Positions 29,501 through 37,222 of a stretch of DNA of 64,000 nt are shown here, piece by piece. Position 1 is the stretch's first letter; every line of letters begins with the position of its first letter. A program made the translations under genes and the position numbers. The stretch covers positions 22,759,495 to 22,823,494 of the forward strand of contig OX439048.1 in assembly GCA_949317995.1 (NCBI GenBank), in the 5' to 3' direction. This DNA is from Acholoe squamosa. Taxonomy: Eukaryota; Annelida; Polychaeta; Phyllodocida; Polynoidae. Under the pieces are notes generated by a model. The model worked only from the letters and a program-made list of their open reading frames with translations. It made no database searches and had not been told where the DNA came from.

Positions 29501-31049
29501 AAACCCTTTAGCTGCATCTAGGGATCACGTCTCAGACAGCCCGTTTACAACACTACCATGGCATATATTTCCCTATTATATGATCAAATGTACTTCTTAA
29601 CAAATTAATCCTTTTCAACAAACATATAAGACGATTTGTAGGAAAAAGAAATGCTACTGAAATAAGCTTACTAATCTGTCTAAAGCCTACTGCAGTTTGG
29701 AGTGAATGGATAGCTCAGAGTAACACTTTCTTTCTAAGGTGCTAATTTTTACTCTGCCCAGCAGGGTGTCCTGGTGATAGAGATTCATTATGTAGACTAT
29801 AAGTCAGAAACTGAGGCTTTTGCATATTCTTTTGTTTGGATTAGATCTGGAAGATGGTATGTACATTGTACTGAAAGTGCACACAATTCTTGTTAAGTAT
29901 TCCATGTATTTCAGAGTACTACTCTCTACAACTAGTATATGGCTGTTTGGCACTACACTGTGATGGGAAATTGTTAAAGGAATACTGTGTATCCCTATCT
30001 TAATTGTTAGTCCATCATGTAAGCCTGTACCTACCCTTAATGAAAACAACTTTTGCACAACCATTCTCATAAGTAGAGACAGGAACTGGAATTATCCAGC
30101 ATATAAATGAGCACTTAAAAATGGAGCCTGCCAGCATAATGGTTATTGAAGCAAAAATATACACTCAATGATCATTCTGAAATATGATTTGAATACAATG
30201 GGAGTAAAAAAGCGATATACTTCATCCCCCTTGGTCTGGAATGTTAAGCATTTCATAATTTGGTGCATTAACACTTGCTGCACATGAATGTGTAGCTTAA
30301 ACATCAGTTTCATATTTCTATTTGGGGAATATAATAGGGAAATGATATGCCTTTGCTTGCTGTGAGATCCCTATAGTGTGGCCCCAAGTAGACTTAGTAC
30401 TAGCTCCTTCCACCAGTGCTAACACATTGTTGCAGCCCACACCACACCAGGAAAAGTGAGCACTCCCACCAACAGCTTCTAGCCTCTGGACATGAAAAGA
30501 ACAAAAGACAATACATTTAGCCCACTAAAATGTAGGCTAGTTGAACACTATGTATAATTTTATACCCAAAACATGGATCTGCTATACAGCGCTTCAGGCA
30601 CAATAAGTCGTGGGAGCACAAACTTAAGAAATTCAAGTTATAAGTCATTTCTCTTAAGATATTATCTGTTAGCTCATCTGCATGCATATACGGGCATTTT
30701 GTTACACTAAGTAAATGTGGTTTCTGCATTGAACTCTTCAGAACAATTCATACTTATCATATCCAAATCAAACTAAGTGTCATGAAACAACCATGACAGA
30801 TTAGACTCATAATATGATATTCTTCTTACCATTTCTCCATCTTAATGCAGTATGTTCTTATAAGTATGATCTTTAGAAAAAAACAACATATTCACTTCCC
30901 AGCCTAAAATGTGTCTGCAAACAATTCTTTTTCAGGCAGTGAGCTATGAGACAGGCCGTGTTGAAGTCCACACAGTCAGCCAGCAGTTCTCAGCACTGAT
31001 GCCTGAAGAGGTTGATCAATTTGCACAGTTTCTTGGAAACTCTAATTGA
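1..31049 (+). CDS. DYNC2I1: Dynein-2 intermediate chain 1 (WDR60), 5'-partial, 35 exons
   Basis: This gene codes for the WD-repeat intermediate chain of cytoplasmic dynein-2, the motor for retrograde intraflagellar transport in cilia. Exons read: 1-37, 308-343, 576-629, 1076-1117, 2264-2311, 3126-3170, 3648-3683, 4364-4438, 5420-5599, 5801-5862, 6826-6873, 8048-8069, 8510-8965, 10040-10078, 10515-10592, 11994-12080, 13441-13545, 13838-14083, 14305-14416, 19428-19513, 19772-19895, 20122-20198, 20730-20806, 21045-21120, 21487-21595, 21927-22016, 24715-24776, 25031-25149, 25408-25495, 25723-25789, 26126-26184, 26922-26967, 28313-28490, 28874-28946, 30936-31049. All have AG/GT borders and joining phases, giving about 1083 codons, close to the vertebrate length as I recall it. 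Identity rests on the charged N-terminus, the core segments [18 protein letters not shown] and [20 protein letters not shown], and the WD repeats. The first exon(s) lie upstream. Least certain are exon 1076-1117 and the donor at 8966. Confidence 0.9.
1613..1910. mobile_element. MITE-like element, CCCGCGTATAAG family, copy 1
   Basis: Ends are TACTGTAATCTCCCGCG and, inverted, CGCGGGAGATTACGGTA, so it has terminal inverted repeats ending in TA. Inside, GCGTATAAGGCGCAC-like words recur near both ends around a less conserved centre. It lies in a WDR60 intron. The shared TA at both ends could be a TA target duplication, as in Tc1/mariner-type elements, but no other class mark is seen. Confidence 0.7.
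2415..2709. mobile_element. MITE, GGCCACACC ends with 3-bp target duplication, copy 1
   Basis: Ends GGCCACACCAAAAAAATAA and TTATTTTTTTGGTGTGGCC, flanked by TAA on both sides. It is 295 bp long, with internal words TTCGCTCGC and CCGTAGACCAA. A 3-bp TAA duplication and GG-ends suggest PIF/Harbinger-like, which is tentative. It sits in a WDR60 intron. Confidence 0.75.
5801..8069 (+). CDS. DYNC2I1: WDR60 lysine-rich exons
   Basis: Three exons (5801-5862, 6826-6873, 8048-8069) code for a Lys/Glu then Lys/Ser-rich linker ending [21 protein letters not shown]. Phases run 0 to 2, 2 to 2 and 2 to 0, so they only make sense joined. The 22-nt exon at 8048-8069 is very short but has a good acceptor (TTTTCAG) and donor, and it restores the frame for the next exon. 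No globular domain is visible. Confidence 0.7.
6921..7169. mobile_element. Related inverted-repeat element, TACTGTAAATTCCC ends
   Basis: Ends TACTGTAAATTCCCATG and, inverted, AGAGGGAATTTACAGTA, with TATAGGCCGC near the left end and ATTATAAGAGGG at the right. It shares TAC-GTAA ends and an ATAAG word with the CCCGCGTATAAG family but not its sequence, so it may be a distant relative. Confidence 0.5.
7543..7762. mobile_element. MITE-like element, CCCGCGTATAAG family, copy 2
   Basis: Bounded by TACCGTAATCTCCCGCG and CGCGGGAGTTTACGGTA. Five GTATAAGACGC-type words occur in 220 bp. The centre differs from copy 1 but matches the copy at 47429-47665 (GTACTGTTCTATAGTA), so there are at least two subfamilies. 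Confidence 0.7.
8510..8965 (+). CDS. DYNC2I1: WDR60 Ser/Lys repeat exon
   Basis: A 456-nt phase-0 exon codes for 152 low-complexity residues rich in Ser, Lys and Thr. A segment of about 25 residues is duplicated: [16 protein letters not shown] is followed by [16 protein letters not shown], with an intervening TPRSSK. The duplication is also plain in the DNA (8607-8655 and 8670-8730). The last 24 codons are Cys/Leu-rich and unlike the rest, so the true donor may be earlier. The chosen donor CAG|GTAGAA after 8965 is the first GT donor in the right phase. The region is likely a disordered linker. Confidence 0.65.
10040..10592 (+). CDS. DYNC2I1: WDR60 acidic exons
   Basis: Exons 10040-10078 and 10515-10592 are both phase 0 and code for a strongly acidic run of Asp/Glu with Tyr and Phe ([13 protein letters not shown], then [19 protein letters not shown]). 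The stretch follows the basic linker directly, giving a sharp basic-to-acidic change along the protein. Introns on each side are ordinary; the downstream one holds a copy of the CCCGCGTATAAG inverted-repeat element. Confidence 0.8.
10847..11141. mobile_element. MITE-like element, CCCGCGTATAAG family, copy 3
   Basis: Ends TACTGTAATCTCCC and GGGGGATTACGGTA. Its centre is the reverse complement of copy 1 (CCTAAAACTCTAGG against CCTAGAGTTTTAG), so the same subfamily is inserted in the opposite direction. It lies in the intron before exon 11994. Confidence 0.7.
11994..14083 (+). CDS. DYNC2I1: WDR60 conserved core exons
   Basis: Exons 11994-12080, 13441-13545 and 13838-14083 are all phase 0. The first codes for [23 protein letters not shown]. 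The second has [20 protein letters not shown], a likely helical segment. The third carries [31 protein letters not shown] and [19 protein letters not shown]. These segments match my memory of conserved non-WD sequence in WDR60 and are the strongest evidence for the gene's identity. Confidence 0.9.
14305..14416 (+). CDS. DYNC2I1: WDR60 exon with two LC8-binding-like motifs
   Basis: This exon (phase 0 in, phase 1 out) codes for [18 protein letters not shown] and then a Glu/Thr stretch with [15 protein letters not shown] (14305-14322) and KDIQTE (14338-14355) fit the K-x-[TVI]-Q-[TV]-[DE] pattern of dynein light chain LC8 (DYNLL) ligands; the second fits fully, while the first has Asn at the last position. 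DYNLL is a known partner of WDR60 in dynein-2. The spacing of 11 residues between the motif starts is typical of ligands that bind LC8 dimers in series. Binding here is inferred. Confidence 0.8.
14417..15230 (+). other. Start of the large 5-kb WDR60 intron
   Basis: No feature is seen here beyond AT-rich intron sequence. The intron runs 14417-19427 and is much longer than its neighbours because it holds satellite, LINE and other repeats. Confidence 0.5.
15232..15460. repeat. Short block of TTATC/GATAA satellite
   Basis: Degenerate tandem copies of words such as GGTGATCACTGATAACTTT and ATGACATGGGGTGATG. It matches the larger block at 18225-19165. The two blocks are separated by 2.8 kb of other repeats. 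Confidence 0.7.
15588..15703. repeat. Perfect-looking 50-bp hairpin
   Basis: Left arm 15588-15638 (TTAATCAATGTTATGAGAGA ... ATATTCCAC) pairs with right arm 15654-15703 (GTGGAATAT ... CATAACTTGATTAA) around the GC-rich 15-nt loop GACCGCGCAGCGGGA. There are only a few mismatches. It could be a small palindromic element or the junction of a head-to-head insertion. Confidence 0.75.
16346..16415 (+). other. tRNA-like sequence, likely a SINE head
   Basis: TTGGTATAGTGG (16354-16365) fits a tRNA A box and GGGATCAATTCC (16398-16409) fits a B box, at the right spacing. The acceptor stem does not close, so it is not a working tRNA gene. A tRNA-derived SINE promoter or tRNA pseudogene fits best. Confidence 0.5.
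16731..17210. repeat. Six copies of palindrome CAGTGCTTATGCACTG
   Basis: Copies start at 16731, 16799, 16923, 17000, 17114 and 17195, each followed by a form of NACCTG or ACTTA. Spacing is irregular (68-124 bp). The sequence between copies is not obviously repeated. They lie just beyond the stop codon of the minus-strand LINE, so they may be in its 3' UTR. Confidence 0.65.
17244..18232 (-). pseudogene. 5'-truncated non-LTR retrotransposon, reverse transcriptase remnant
   Basis: On the minus strand, [13 protein letters not shown] at about 18180-18228 is followed by the catalytic YADD block (17875-18198), then a break, then the thumb and C-terminal region (17244-17831, 195 codons) with [15 protein letters not shown] and [10 protein letters not shown]. 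The break is caused by a SINE-like insertion of about 100 bp. The left part of the polymerase and the endonuclease are missing; sequence changes abruptly to satellite at about 18230. It is a non-LTR RT of uncertain clade. Confidence 0.8.
17905..17998 (+). mobile_element. SINE-like tail inserted in the LINE
   Basis: TTGAATGTCTGAGTTCC, TGATGGCCCC and GGACGTAAAACTAAAC followed by (AAAC)n. A near-identical tail occurs at 35985-36055. It interrupts the RT frame between the YADD block and the thumb. Its 5' limit is not clear. Confidence 0.6.
18225..19165. repeat. Satellite, about 22-24-bp unit with TTATC-N3-GATAA palindrome
   Basis: The unit is a form of GGTTATCACTGATAACTTTG with variants, repeated for about 940 bp. 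Most units carry GTTATCACTGATAAC, an inverted pair of WGATAR words. Some units drop to ATCACTTTGGGG near 19100-19145. It lies in the large WDR60 intron, directly against the truncated LINE. Confidence 0.85.
19428..22016 (+). CDS. DYNC2I1: WDR60 pre-propeller and first WD-repeat exons
   Basis: Seven exons (19428-19513, 19772-19895, 20122-20198, 20730-20806, 21045-21120, 21487-21595, 21927-22016) start with a Glu-rich lead-in ([20 protein letters not shown]). They then enter the C-terminal beta-propeller: [55 protein letters not shown], and [14 protein letters not shown]. The VWN and VWD ends are the usual WD strand ends. Phases chain through 1, 0, 1, 0, 2, 0, 1, 1. The gap to the next exon is filled by the 38-bp minisatellite. 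Confidence 0.9.
20314..20556. mobile_element. MITE-like element, CCCGCGTATAAG family, copy 4, right end lost
   Basis: It begins TACCGTAATCTCCCGCG and follows the copy 1 subfamily (TTCAAAGAGCTATGTG, GGATCCAGGAAGAACT), but it stops after CCCCGTGTATAAGAT without the closing inverted repeat. It lies in a WDR60 intron. Confidence 0.65.
22590..24050. repeat. Minisatellite, 38-bp unit, roughly 35-40 copies
   Basis: The unit is a form of CCCTTTATGGATGGCATGAT followed by GCATTGATGCACACTTAA. Copies vary by substitutions and short deletions; a CACAGTGCATTG variant clusters at the right end (23920-24050). There are no unique spacers. It lies in the intron between exons 21927 and 24715. Confidence 0.9.
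24222..24514. mobile_element. MITE, GGCCACACC family, copy 2
   Basis: Ends GGCCAGACCAAAAAAATAA and TTATTCTTTTGGTGTGGCC, flanked by CTA on both sides. It is 293 bp and similar to 2415-2709 along its length in the same orientation (GTTGGTCTA, TCGCTCGCTCGCACCA). It lies between the minisatellite and exon 24715. Confidence 0.75.
24715..28946 (+). CDS. DYNC2I1: WDR60 second set of WD-repeat exons
   Basis: Eight exons (24715-24776, 25031-25149, 25408-25495, 25723-25789, 26126-26184, 26922-26967, 28313-28490, 28874-28946) code for further propeller blades: [83 protein letters not shown] and [12 protein letters not shown]. They end in a segment with [11 protein letters not shown]. Blade ends HLW, RLYH and YIWD are visible. 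All joins keep frame. Confidence 0.9.
26440..27180. repeat. Decayed ATAAGCCGCAC-type repeats
   Basis: Scattered words such as CATAAGCCACACC, TATAAGCCGCACC and TATAAGCTGCATC occur at 26443-26655 and 27018-27175, on both sides of exon 26922-26967. They look like old members of the ATAAGNCGCAC element group. No clear ends can be set. Confidence 0.4.
27280..28037. mobile_element. Composite CCCGCGTATAAG element with internal fold-back
   Basis: The outer ends are TACCGTAATCTCCCGC and GCGAGAGATTACGGTA. Several CTTATACGCGGG words lie near both ends. The middle is replaced by a hairpin of 150-160-bp arms (27492-27831). This looks like nested insertion or capture of a fold-back element in a member of the family. 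It lies in the intron before exon 28313. Confidence 0.6.
27492..27831. repeat. Inverted repeat, arms about 150-160 bp, 30-nt loop
   Basis: Left arm 27492-27641 starts AACTGCTGAATGATGCATGC. Right arm 27672-27831 ends GCATGCATCATTCAGCAGTT. The arms match nearly throughout, with a few substitutions and small indels. Transcribed as part of the WDR60 pre-mRNA, the region would fold into a long RNA hairpin. Confidence 0.85.
28947..30935 (+). other. Last WDR60 intron
   Basis: About 2 kb with good splice borders (GTATGT; TTTTTCAG). I see no coding exon or named repeat in it. Confidence 0.5.
30936..31049 (+). CDS. DYNC2I1: WDR60 last coding exon
   Basis: A 38-codon exon including the TGA stop at 31047-31049 codes for a C-terminal tail that starts [16 protein letters not shown] and ends FAQFLGNSN. 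The acceptor TTCTTTTTCAG is strong and the phase (0) fits the previous exon. The stop is followed by C, and the same frame remains open downstream (see the next entry). Confidence 0.9.
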   Translation, partial: AVSYETGRVEVHTVSQQFSALMPEEVDQFAQFLGNSN

Positions 31050-31376
31050 CGTGTGTCAGCTTTCTGGACCCTCCGCCTACCCCTCCTCAGACTAGTCCCT
31101 TACTCTGCCCGGCAGGTGAGCTCATCGCTTAGTGTTGCCCAGTCCAACTACTTAAACCAAGGAGATAATATTGACTCAGCATACCTTGAGGTTGTAAAAG
31201 ACTTTGATCCATATAGCAACTCTTATGATCAACCCAAAAATTTACCTGGAGAAGAGGAAACTACAGATGCAGCAACAGCATCATCAGCCACTCGCCCTTC
31301 ATCACGTGCAAACCTTTCAAATCAACGAAAGTATACCTGGAAGCAACTCTGTACAACTTTCAGTTTTCCTACCTGA
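31050..31376 (+). other. In-frame open extension after the WDR60 stop
   Basis: The WDR60 frame continues for 108 sense codons after TGA to a second stop at 31374-31376. The stop context is AAT TGA C. The predicted peptide is not low-complexity in its first half and is Ser/Thr/Ala/Glu-rich later (TTDAATASSATRPSSR). A near-consensus splice donor, GGCAG|GTGAGC, sits at 31111-31121. It could be stop readthrough, sequence of an alternative last exon, a decayed former C-terminus, or 3' UTR that is open by chance. Confidence 0.3.
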
Positions 31377-34300
31377 GGACACCACATTGACCATTTTTTC
31401 TCAGTAAGGAAATAGTTGTTTTCTTTTAAATCCATGTCTACTCAGCATTTAAAACAATCAGTAATGATATTGTACAATGGCGTGTCATAGGACATTTATG
31501 TGTTAATATGAACATCAAATTCCAAAGATGAAATAATACACCTTTAATTATGTATCTCCAATACAGCTTTGGGATGTTTGGATTACTGTAGTACCTTGCA
31601 TATATGCAGGCTTATATGAGCAGACCAAAGTCATGTTGTTTCTTATGTGCTGGGTTATTTGTATAGAGCAGTACTAAAGCTTCAAATTCAAACCCAACCT
31701 GAGCCCTACATGCTTCTCTCAAAATCTGCGTGCATCTTATACGCAGGTATGCCTTGTATGTGAAATACAACCGTATGAATCAAAATATCCTATACACTGC
31801 ACATACCTCAACGAAGTGAAACAGATAATTCTTCACTGACACTAGGTATTTTTCTGGGAAAAAATTCTGTGGTACAGGAGAGTGTGCTTCTCACTTACTA
31901 ATATCTAAGAAACCAGTCTGTGATAAAGGGGCTAGAGGTATGATTTCATATATGTATGTTCTTTAACTGTATGGTTGACCAGACATTTTGGAGCTCTGAG
32001 AAATAATTACAAATAATGCCAAATCTAGTGTAGGCAGATAAAGCCTCAGCAAATTAACTGAATCTAATATTATCCACGGGGCTGATTTTATGGAGCATTC
32101 CCTCAGAAGTTCTAAGTTAAAAAAAAATGGCCTGATCTTGTGAAGGCTTAACCTGGTTAATAAGGATACTCAAACAATTGGCTTTATGCAGCATCTCTAA
32201 AACCCGCCATTTTCAAATTTCTTTTTGATTAACAATTTTATAGTATTTTCTTTTCTTTATTGTTATGTTTTTTGGTTCAGTAAAATTCCCTTTTTTAAGA
32301 TTCATTAATTTTATAATGTGAACTATTTGTATAGCAAGTGTTAATTTTAACCCTCTCACGTGTTAAAAAAAAGTAGCTTCCCTGGCCCAAAAGGTCACAT
32401 TAGATGCTAAATCACACCTAAAACATTCTAGTGCACAAAAGTCTATCCTGGGGTACTAACATAGAGTTTACTAGCATAACTTCTTCTTTCAGTTCAAATT
32501 TCACGCTCTTTTTCACGCGTTATGTGCAGTATTAACTTGTGCGTGTGCCTTTCAATGTCAAACATTCTAACTACATCACTCATGCACATTTTTTTTTTTC
32601 GAAAGGGTAAATATTGCAATTGTTCTCTTTGAAGATGCCAATACTAACTAGAGTTTCAAGACACAAGTTTGTGCTTGTTTACCGCCAATAGTAACTCATA
32701 ACAAGACCTGTTCCATGAAGACAACACCTTCTCTGTAAAACTGAATGCTGTGATTTCAAAACAGGAAAGATCTGAACAACTTATCCTATTTTCTCATTAC
32801 ATCGATACTTTTGGGTCTGGAAAGCTACACAGTCCAATTTACCATATTTTGCTTATTTGTGAGAGTTTAGATTGTAGATTTTGTTTCCAGATGATATTAT
32901 TTTTGCATTGCACTTTTCATCATGACTTTTTCTGTAGAGAGCCAACAGTTTGTCATTATTGATTTACTGATGAACATACATAGCCATTATTATAGTACAT
33001 ATCCATGAGTTAGCTTAGACATCTGCATTATTGTGTTCCTAGGGAGATTAGTTATTGTATAAACATTGGGAGGAATAAATATGCCCAATACCATGTTATA
33101 TAAAAACATTATAGCTCAGTTCACTTTGTTATGACTAACAATATATTATTTCCAAACAAAATATAAAAGAAATATATCTGTTCGAATAAATATAAACTGT
33201 GTTAAATTAACTTTTTTCTTTTACACTTTATTGTAACCCTGACAAATCGTCCCTTGGCAGTTCATTTTGAATTGTGATAATGTCTTTCCTCAGTGTTATC
33301 ATGTAATATTTGACCCATTATAAATAAATATGTGAGGAATATAAAGCAATCACTCACAGAGGTAATCATTTTTCATAGATGTATATGTCAAATTTCTCTT
33401 TTCAAGAGAAAATTCCCCTAGGTTGCTCAAAAAATACACTTAGGCTGTTGAATAGAATATACAGTGACCTTATTTGAATGTGTTAATATTGTGAGCTTTG
33501 AGTCAGGGTTACCAAATGTACATCACTGATATCATATAGGCAACATTCCAGTGTGCTTTTGAGGTAAAACTTTGACTTCTTATACATACATGAAGACAAC
33601 TTGTAAATAGGGGGAGCATACTGTACACAGGTAGTGAGTTGCATTTGGTTAGATATGATGAACAAAATAAATATTTTGTAAGTATTATTGCAAATATGGG
33701 AGATCTCATAGGAAAACTGTGATAACAAAATTCCGCCCATGTTATCAACTTTCAATCAGATTTCATATATAGAAATTGTTGTTATTTGATGTCTATTACT
33801 TTACTTTAGGTGGGTTGAATGGATCTGAGATACAGGCTATTGTAAAATAGGGTCAGATTGCATAGCTTTAAAGAAGTGAAATCCTGACTTGAAAGCGATT
33901 GATGATATGTAAGAATGCCATCCATTGAATTCCTACACCTGTGTTTATTGGGATAATGTAAATAAATCTCTGAAAAAACTGTACCATACTATAGTTATCA
34001 ATACTTCTTTTTTGCTTTTTTAAATGGAATTGAGATGTAGCTATCACTCTCATCCCCTGTAGATAGATCTACAGATGTGTTAATCATTACATCAACCCCT
34101 TTCAGGAGGGAACTATTGGATTATATTACATGATGGTTTAACTACTCACAATACCATTGAAAGTCAAGTGACCATGCAGAGCAGAGCAGAGTCACCTCTC
34201 AAGATGAGCCTCAGTCTAGTGGGGGAAAATGTACCCCCTACCATAGCTGAGAAATCACAGATACAGAGGCATGATTCATGCACTATCCCTGTGAATGAAG

Positions 34301-34390
34301 GCCATTATCTTATGCCAACAATTATGTAGACATTTAAAACATGAGTGACTTGACAACTTTTTGAGTGAAATGGGCAATGAAAGGTGGGCA
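31377..34390. other. Probable 3' UTR and AT-rich intergenic DNA
   Basis: No coding exon is visible. Candidate poly(A) signals AATAAA occur near 33074, 33187 and 33323, so the WDR60 transcript could end in this part, but none can be chosen from sequence alone. A weak copy of the ATAAGNCGCAC-type repeat lies at about 31590-31780. The rest is plain AT-rich sequence. Confidence 0.4.
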
Positions 34391-34399
34391 TTGGTCGTG

Positions 34400-34990
34400 G
34401 TAAGCAGTAGGTGGGTGGGTGGGTGGCATACTTTTCTCTCTTTTGACCATCCCCCGTTGCGCCTGTCGGGGGATGGAGAAGAGGGTGTACAGTGGTGAAA
34501 AATTACACTTTTTACCTCGGACAACACTTCTAGTGGTGTCGAGGTTATTCTACGAGAAGGAGGCCAGGCCGTGCATGCATAGTCAGAAGTCGATTTTGCT
34601 GACAGCGTTCGTCATCTTCGATTTTGAGCCTTGTCTGTTTTCTGTGGTAAGTAAGATTTTGCTTATCCTAGGTGCAAACAAATTTTGCACTGGAGTTTTC
34701 TTAAGGATTATAGCACAGGCTTGTGGGTGCTTCACTCACTGAGACGGTTGCTTTCCTTTGTTATTTGTACTCTGGGGCGCCATATTAGATTCGCTTGCAT
34801 CAGTAGAATTTTGGTAAATTAGGCTGGATTAGAGCTCATTTGTATGTTTTTTATACAAATTGAAGACAAATTCAGTTATCATCTCCTCTTTTCGGTCCTA
34901 TTTGGGCTGTTTTCTGTCGCGCTCGGTTGTCCGGCTTCGAAGATGTACAATCTGAGACGAGCTTGTGTCCTGCGCTCCTATTGGTTGACG
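34400..34990. other. Intergenic, short hairpin only
   Basis: A (GTGG)n-like run at 34410-34426 and the hairpin CCCCCGTTGCGCCTGTCGGGGG at 34450-34471 (6-bp stem). A CAG-rich or coding signal is not seen. Sequence from here to about 37200 has several words in common with itself (ATTGGTTGGCG, CTACTCTCAGAGTAG), so it may be decayed retroelement DNA. Confidence 0.35.
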
Positions 34991-34993
34991 CCA

Positions 34994-35195
34994 AGGTTCT
35001 GAGTGAGTGAGTGAGTAATAGATGTTTAACGCCATTTCGACAGCTAAGGTCATATTCATGGCGAGAACGACATTACACAATTTCACAGGGGAATGTGTCA
35101 GTGCCCGCGCATATGTGCATCACACACATCCCGAGGGGATAGGAAAGAGGAGAAATAGACCCTTTTAAGTGGGCTAGGGAAGCCCGATGCCAAGG
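34994..35195 (-). mobile_element. SINE-like element, AACGCCATTTCGACAGC family, copy 1
   Basis: It contains GAGTGAGTGAGTAATAGATG, TTTAACGCCATTTCGACAGC and ends near GGGCTAGGGAAGCCCGATG. The same body occurs at 54990-55170 and, on the opposite strand and truncated, at 53404-53584. Confidence 0.65.
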
Positions 35196-35522
35196 TTCTA
35201 ACCTGTCTTCTGGTTGGAGGCCGCAGAGCTACCTTTTGTCCTGCTCTCGCATTATTTGTGGGTAGGCTTCAGGGTAGTTGTTTATCACTCGGCGCTTGAC
35301 GCTAAGGCGGATTTCGTTGGTTTATTGTTATTTTGAGGTAAATCTCTTCTTTACTGCCCCTTTTGGACAGGTTTTTGTTGAGTTTCTAACGGTCTCTGCC
35401 TGTATAGGCTTTGCAGACGTTGGATTTACACACTCCTCTTAGGTTGGATACTTGCCAGGGCGCTGTAAGCTCATTGGTTGGCGAAAGTCCTACCGCTTAG
35501 GCCTACTCTCAGAGTAGGTCAG

Positions 35523-35672
35523 CAGGGGCATAGGAAGCAAATCTTTATTGGGGGGGGGCCCAGGGGTCTCGGTTGGGGGGGCCTGCTATATTTTTATATA
35601 GGCTTATATAGGGAACCTCCTCATTTTTGGAGGGCCCAGGCCCCCCTGGCCCCCCCTTTTCCTACGCCCCTG
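35523..35672. mobile_element. 150-bp MITE with CAGGGGCATAGG ends and an empty-site copy
   Basis: Ends CAGGGGCATAGGAA and TTCCTACGCCCCTG, flanked by GTCAG on both sides. The paralogous sequence at 37112-37150 (CTACTCTCAGAGTAGATCAG then AGGGTACACACAG) lacks the insert, which confirms both borders. The ends resemble hAT-type elements. The interior is rich in G and C runs. Confidence 0.8.
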
Positions 35673-35984
35673 GTCAGAGGGTACACACAGCCTGTTACGC
35701 TGTTTTACTTGAGTGTTTTGTTAATGCCTGTAGCGCTCGGCCTTTAGGGGCTTGGAAGACGACGGGTTTAAGCTGGGATTGTTCAATCTCAGGCCCTTGT
35801 GGAGGGGTCGTGAGGCAGCACGATAAAGAGAGGCCTTGAGCCACGAGTGGTATTTCACCGCTACGAGCCGTGTCCCACTGCTACAAGCAGACTCATAAAT
35901 ATATGCACGCGCGCACACACACCCATCCAATCATATGCGCAAACCCGAGGTAGGCCTGCAGCCTACCATTACTATTGAATAGTT

Positions 35985-36055
35985 TAAAATTCTTGAATGT
36001 CTGAGTTCCTCGATGGCCCCCGGACGTAAAACTAAACAAAGAAACAAAAATTGTG
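35985..36055 (+). mobile_element. SINE-like tail, second copy
   Basis: TTGAATGTCTGAGTTCC, CGATGGCCCCCGGACG and TAAAACTAAACAAAG, matching 17936-17996. Upstream sequence differs, so only the tail is shared for certain. Confidence 0.55.
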
Positions 36056-36339
36056 GAGGGGATGTACGCTATTGGTTAGCGACAGTTCTACTTCCTAGTG
36101 TTGACGTGTGAGAAGCAGGAATACTCACTCACACACAACTTGGATTGAGCTTATCAAGGTAGAGCAATTCACAGTAATGTTTAATTACATACATGTATAT
36201 AATTGTGTTATATACTAAGAAACACTGATATGGGAATGCACAGAGAGTACACAGTACATGAGAACATAATGTATGCTGATGAGTAAGTGCACCAACTGAA
36301 CCAAATGAACTGCTCTCCAGCAGCAGGATGGAGTGATGA

Positions 36340-36576
36340 GTAGTGAGATCATACTGCTCGTGTATGAACCCTAGATGACCAAGGGATGACACAATTAGGA
36401 ACTACTAACTTTGACCTATGAGTTCATGAGTGGGAGGTTTGACCTTCTGCTCCTGGTGAGCTCATCCTGCTTATGTATGAACCCTGAATGACACAGGTAT
36501 GACCCAAGTATTAACTACTAACTTTGACCTGTGGGTTCATGACTTGGTGTATCAACCTTCTACTTCATAAGCTTAG
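36340..36576. repeat. Tandem duplication, about 113 bp
   Basis: The words TATGAACCCT, ACTACTAACTTTGACCT and GTTCATGA occur twice, 113 bp apart, with moderate divergence. Nothing coding is seen in the unit. Confidence 0.65.
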
Positions 36577-37222
36577 GGCTGACTGCTGCTCAGAGGAAGG
36601 ATGTAGTCAATTTGCTCTGTGGGACTGGAGGCAGCACTGTGACACCATGACAGGAGAAGAACTTGGATTATTCTCACATATGCTCGCTAAGAACTATATG
36701 GAGATAGTGATGATGAGATTGCCACTCTGTGACTCAACTGAATTGGACACTCTATATGATTATGGAGACTAGTGTGGACTCTGTGTTTGGACTCAGCATG
36801 TATTGGGATCAGAGTATAGTAACTGTGCATTCCCCATGGACATTACAGACTATTTGGTAATCATATTACGTTCAGAAACATCTGGTTGGTATTTGTGGTT
36901 ATGGTAATAAAGAAATGATTAACACTTAACCTCTCACGAGTGCTCTGTGACTAGTACAGATGAGCATGTATTGGTCAATTAGCTACAGGCACTAGATTCT
37001 GATTCTGGTGATATCACTGCCCACTACATCGGTGGTACTGGAGACAAGGTAATCAGATAACACCCTAACGTATGTACATTTATCCCCGAACAAAGATGAC
37101 GCTCAACACTAGGTCTACTCTCAGAGTAGATCAGAGGGTACACACAGTTACACTGTTTGCATTGGGAATTGTTCTCTTTGCTAAAAAATTTTGACCTGGA
37201 TTTGTTCCAGATTCTCGTGAAA

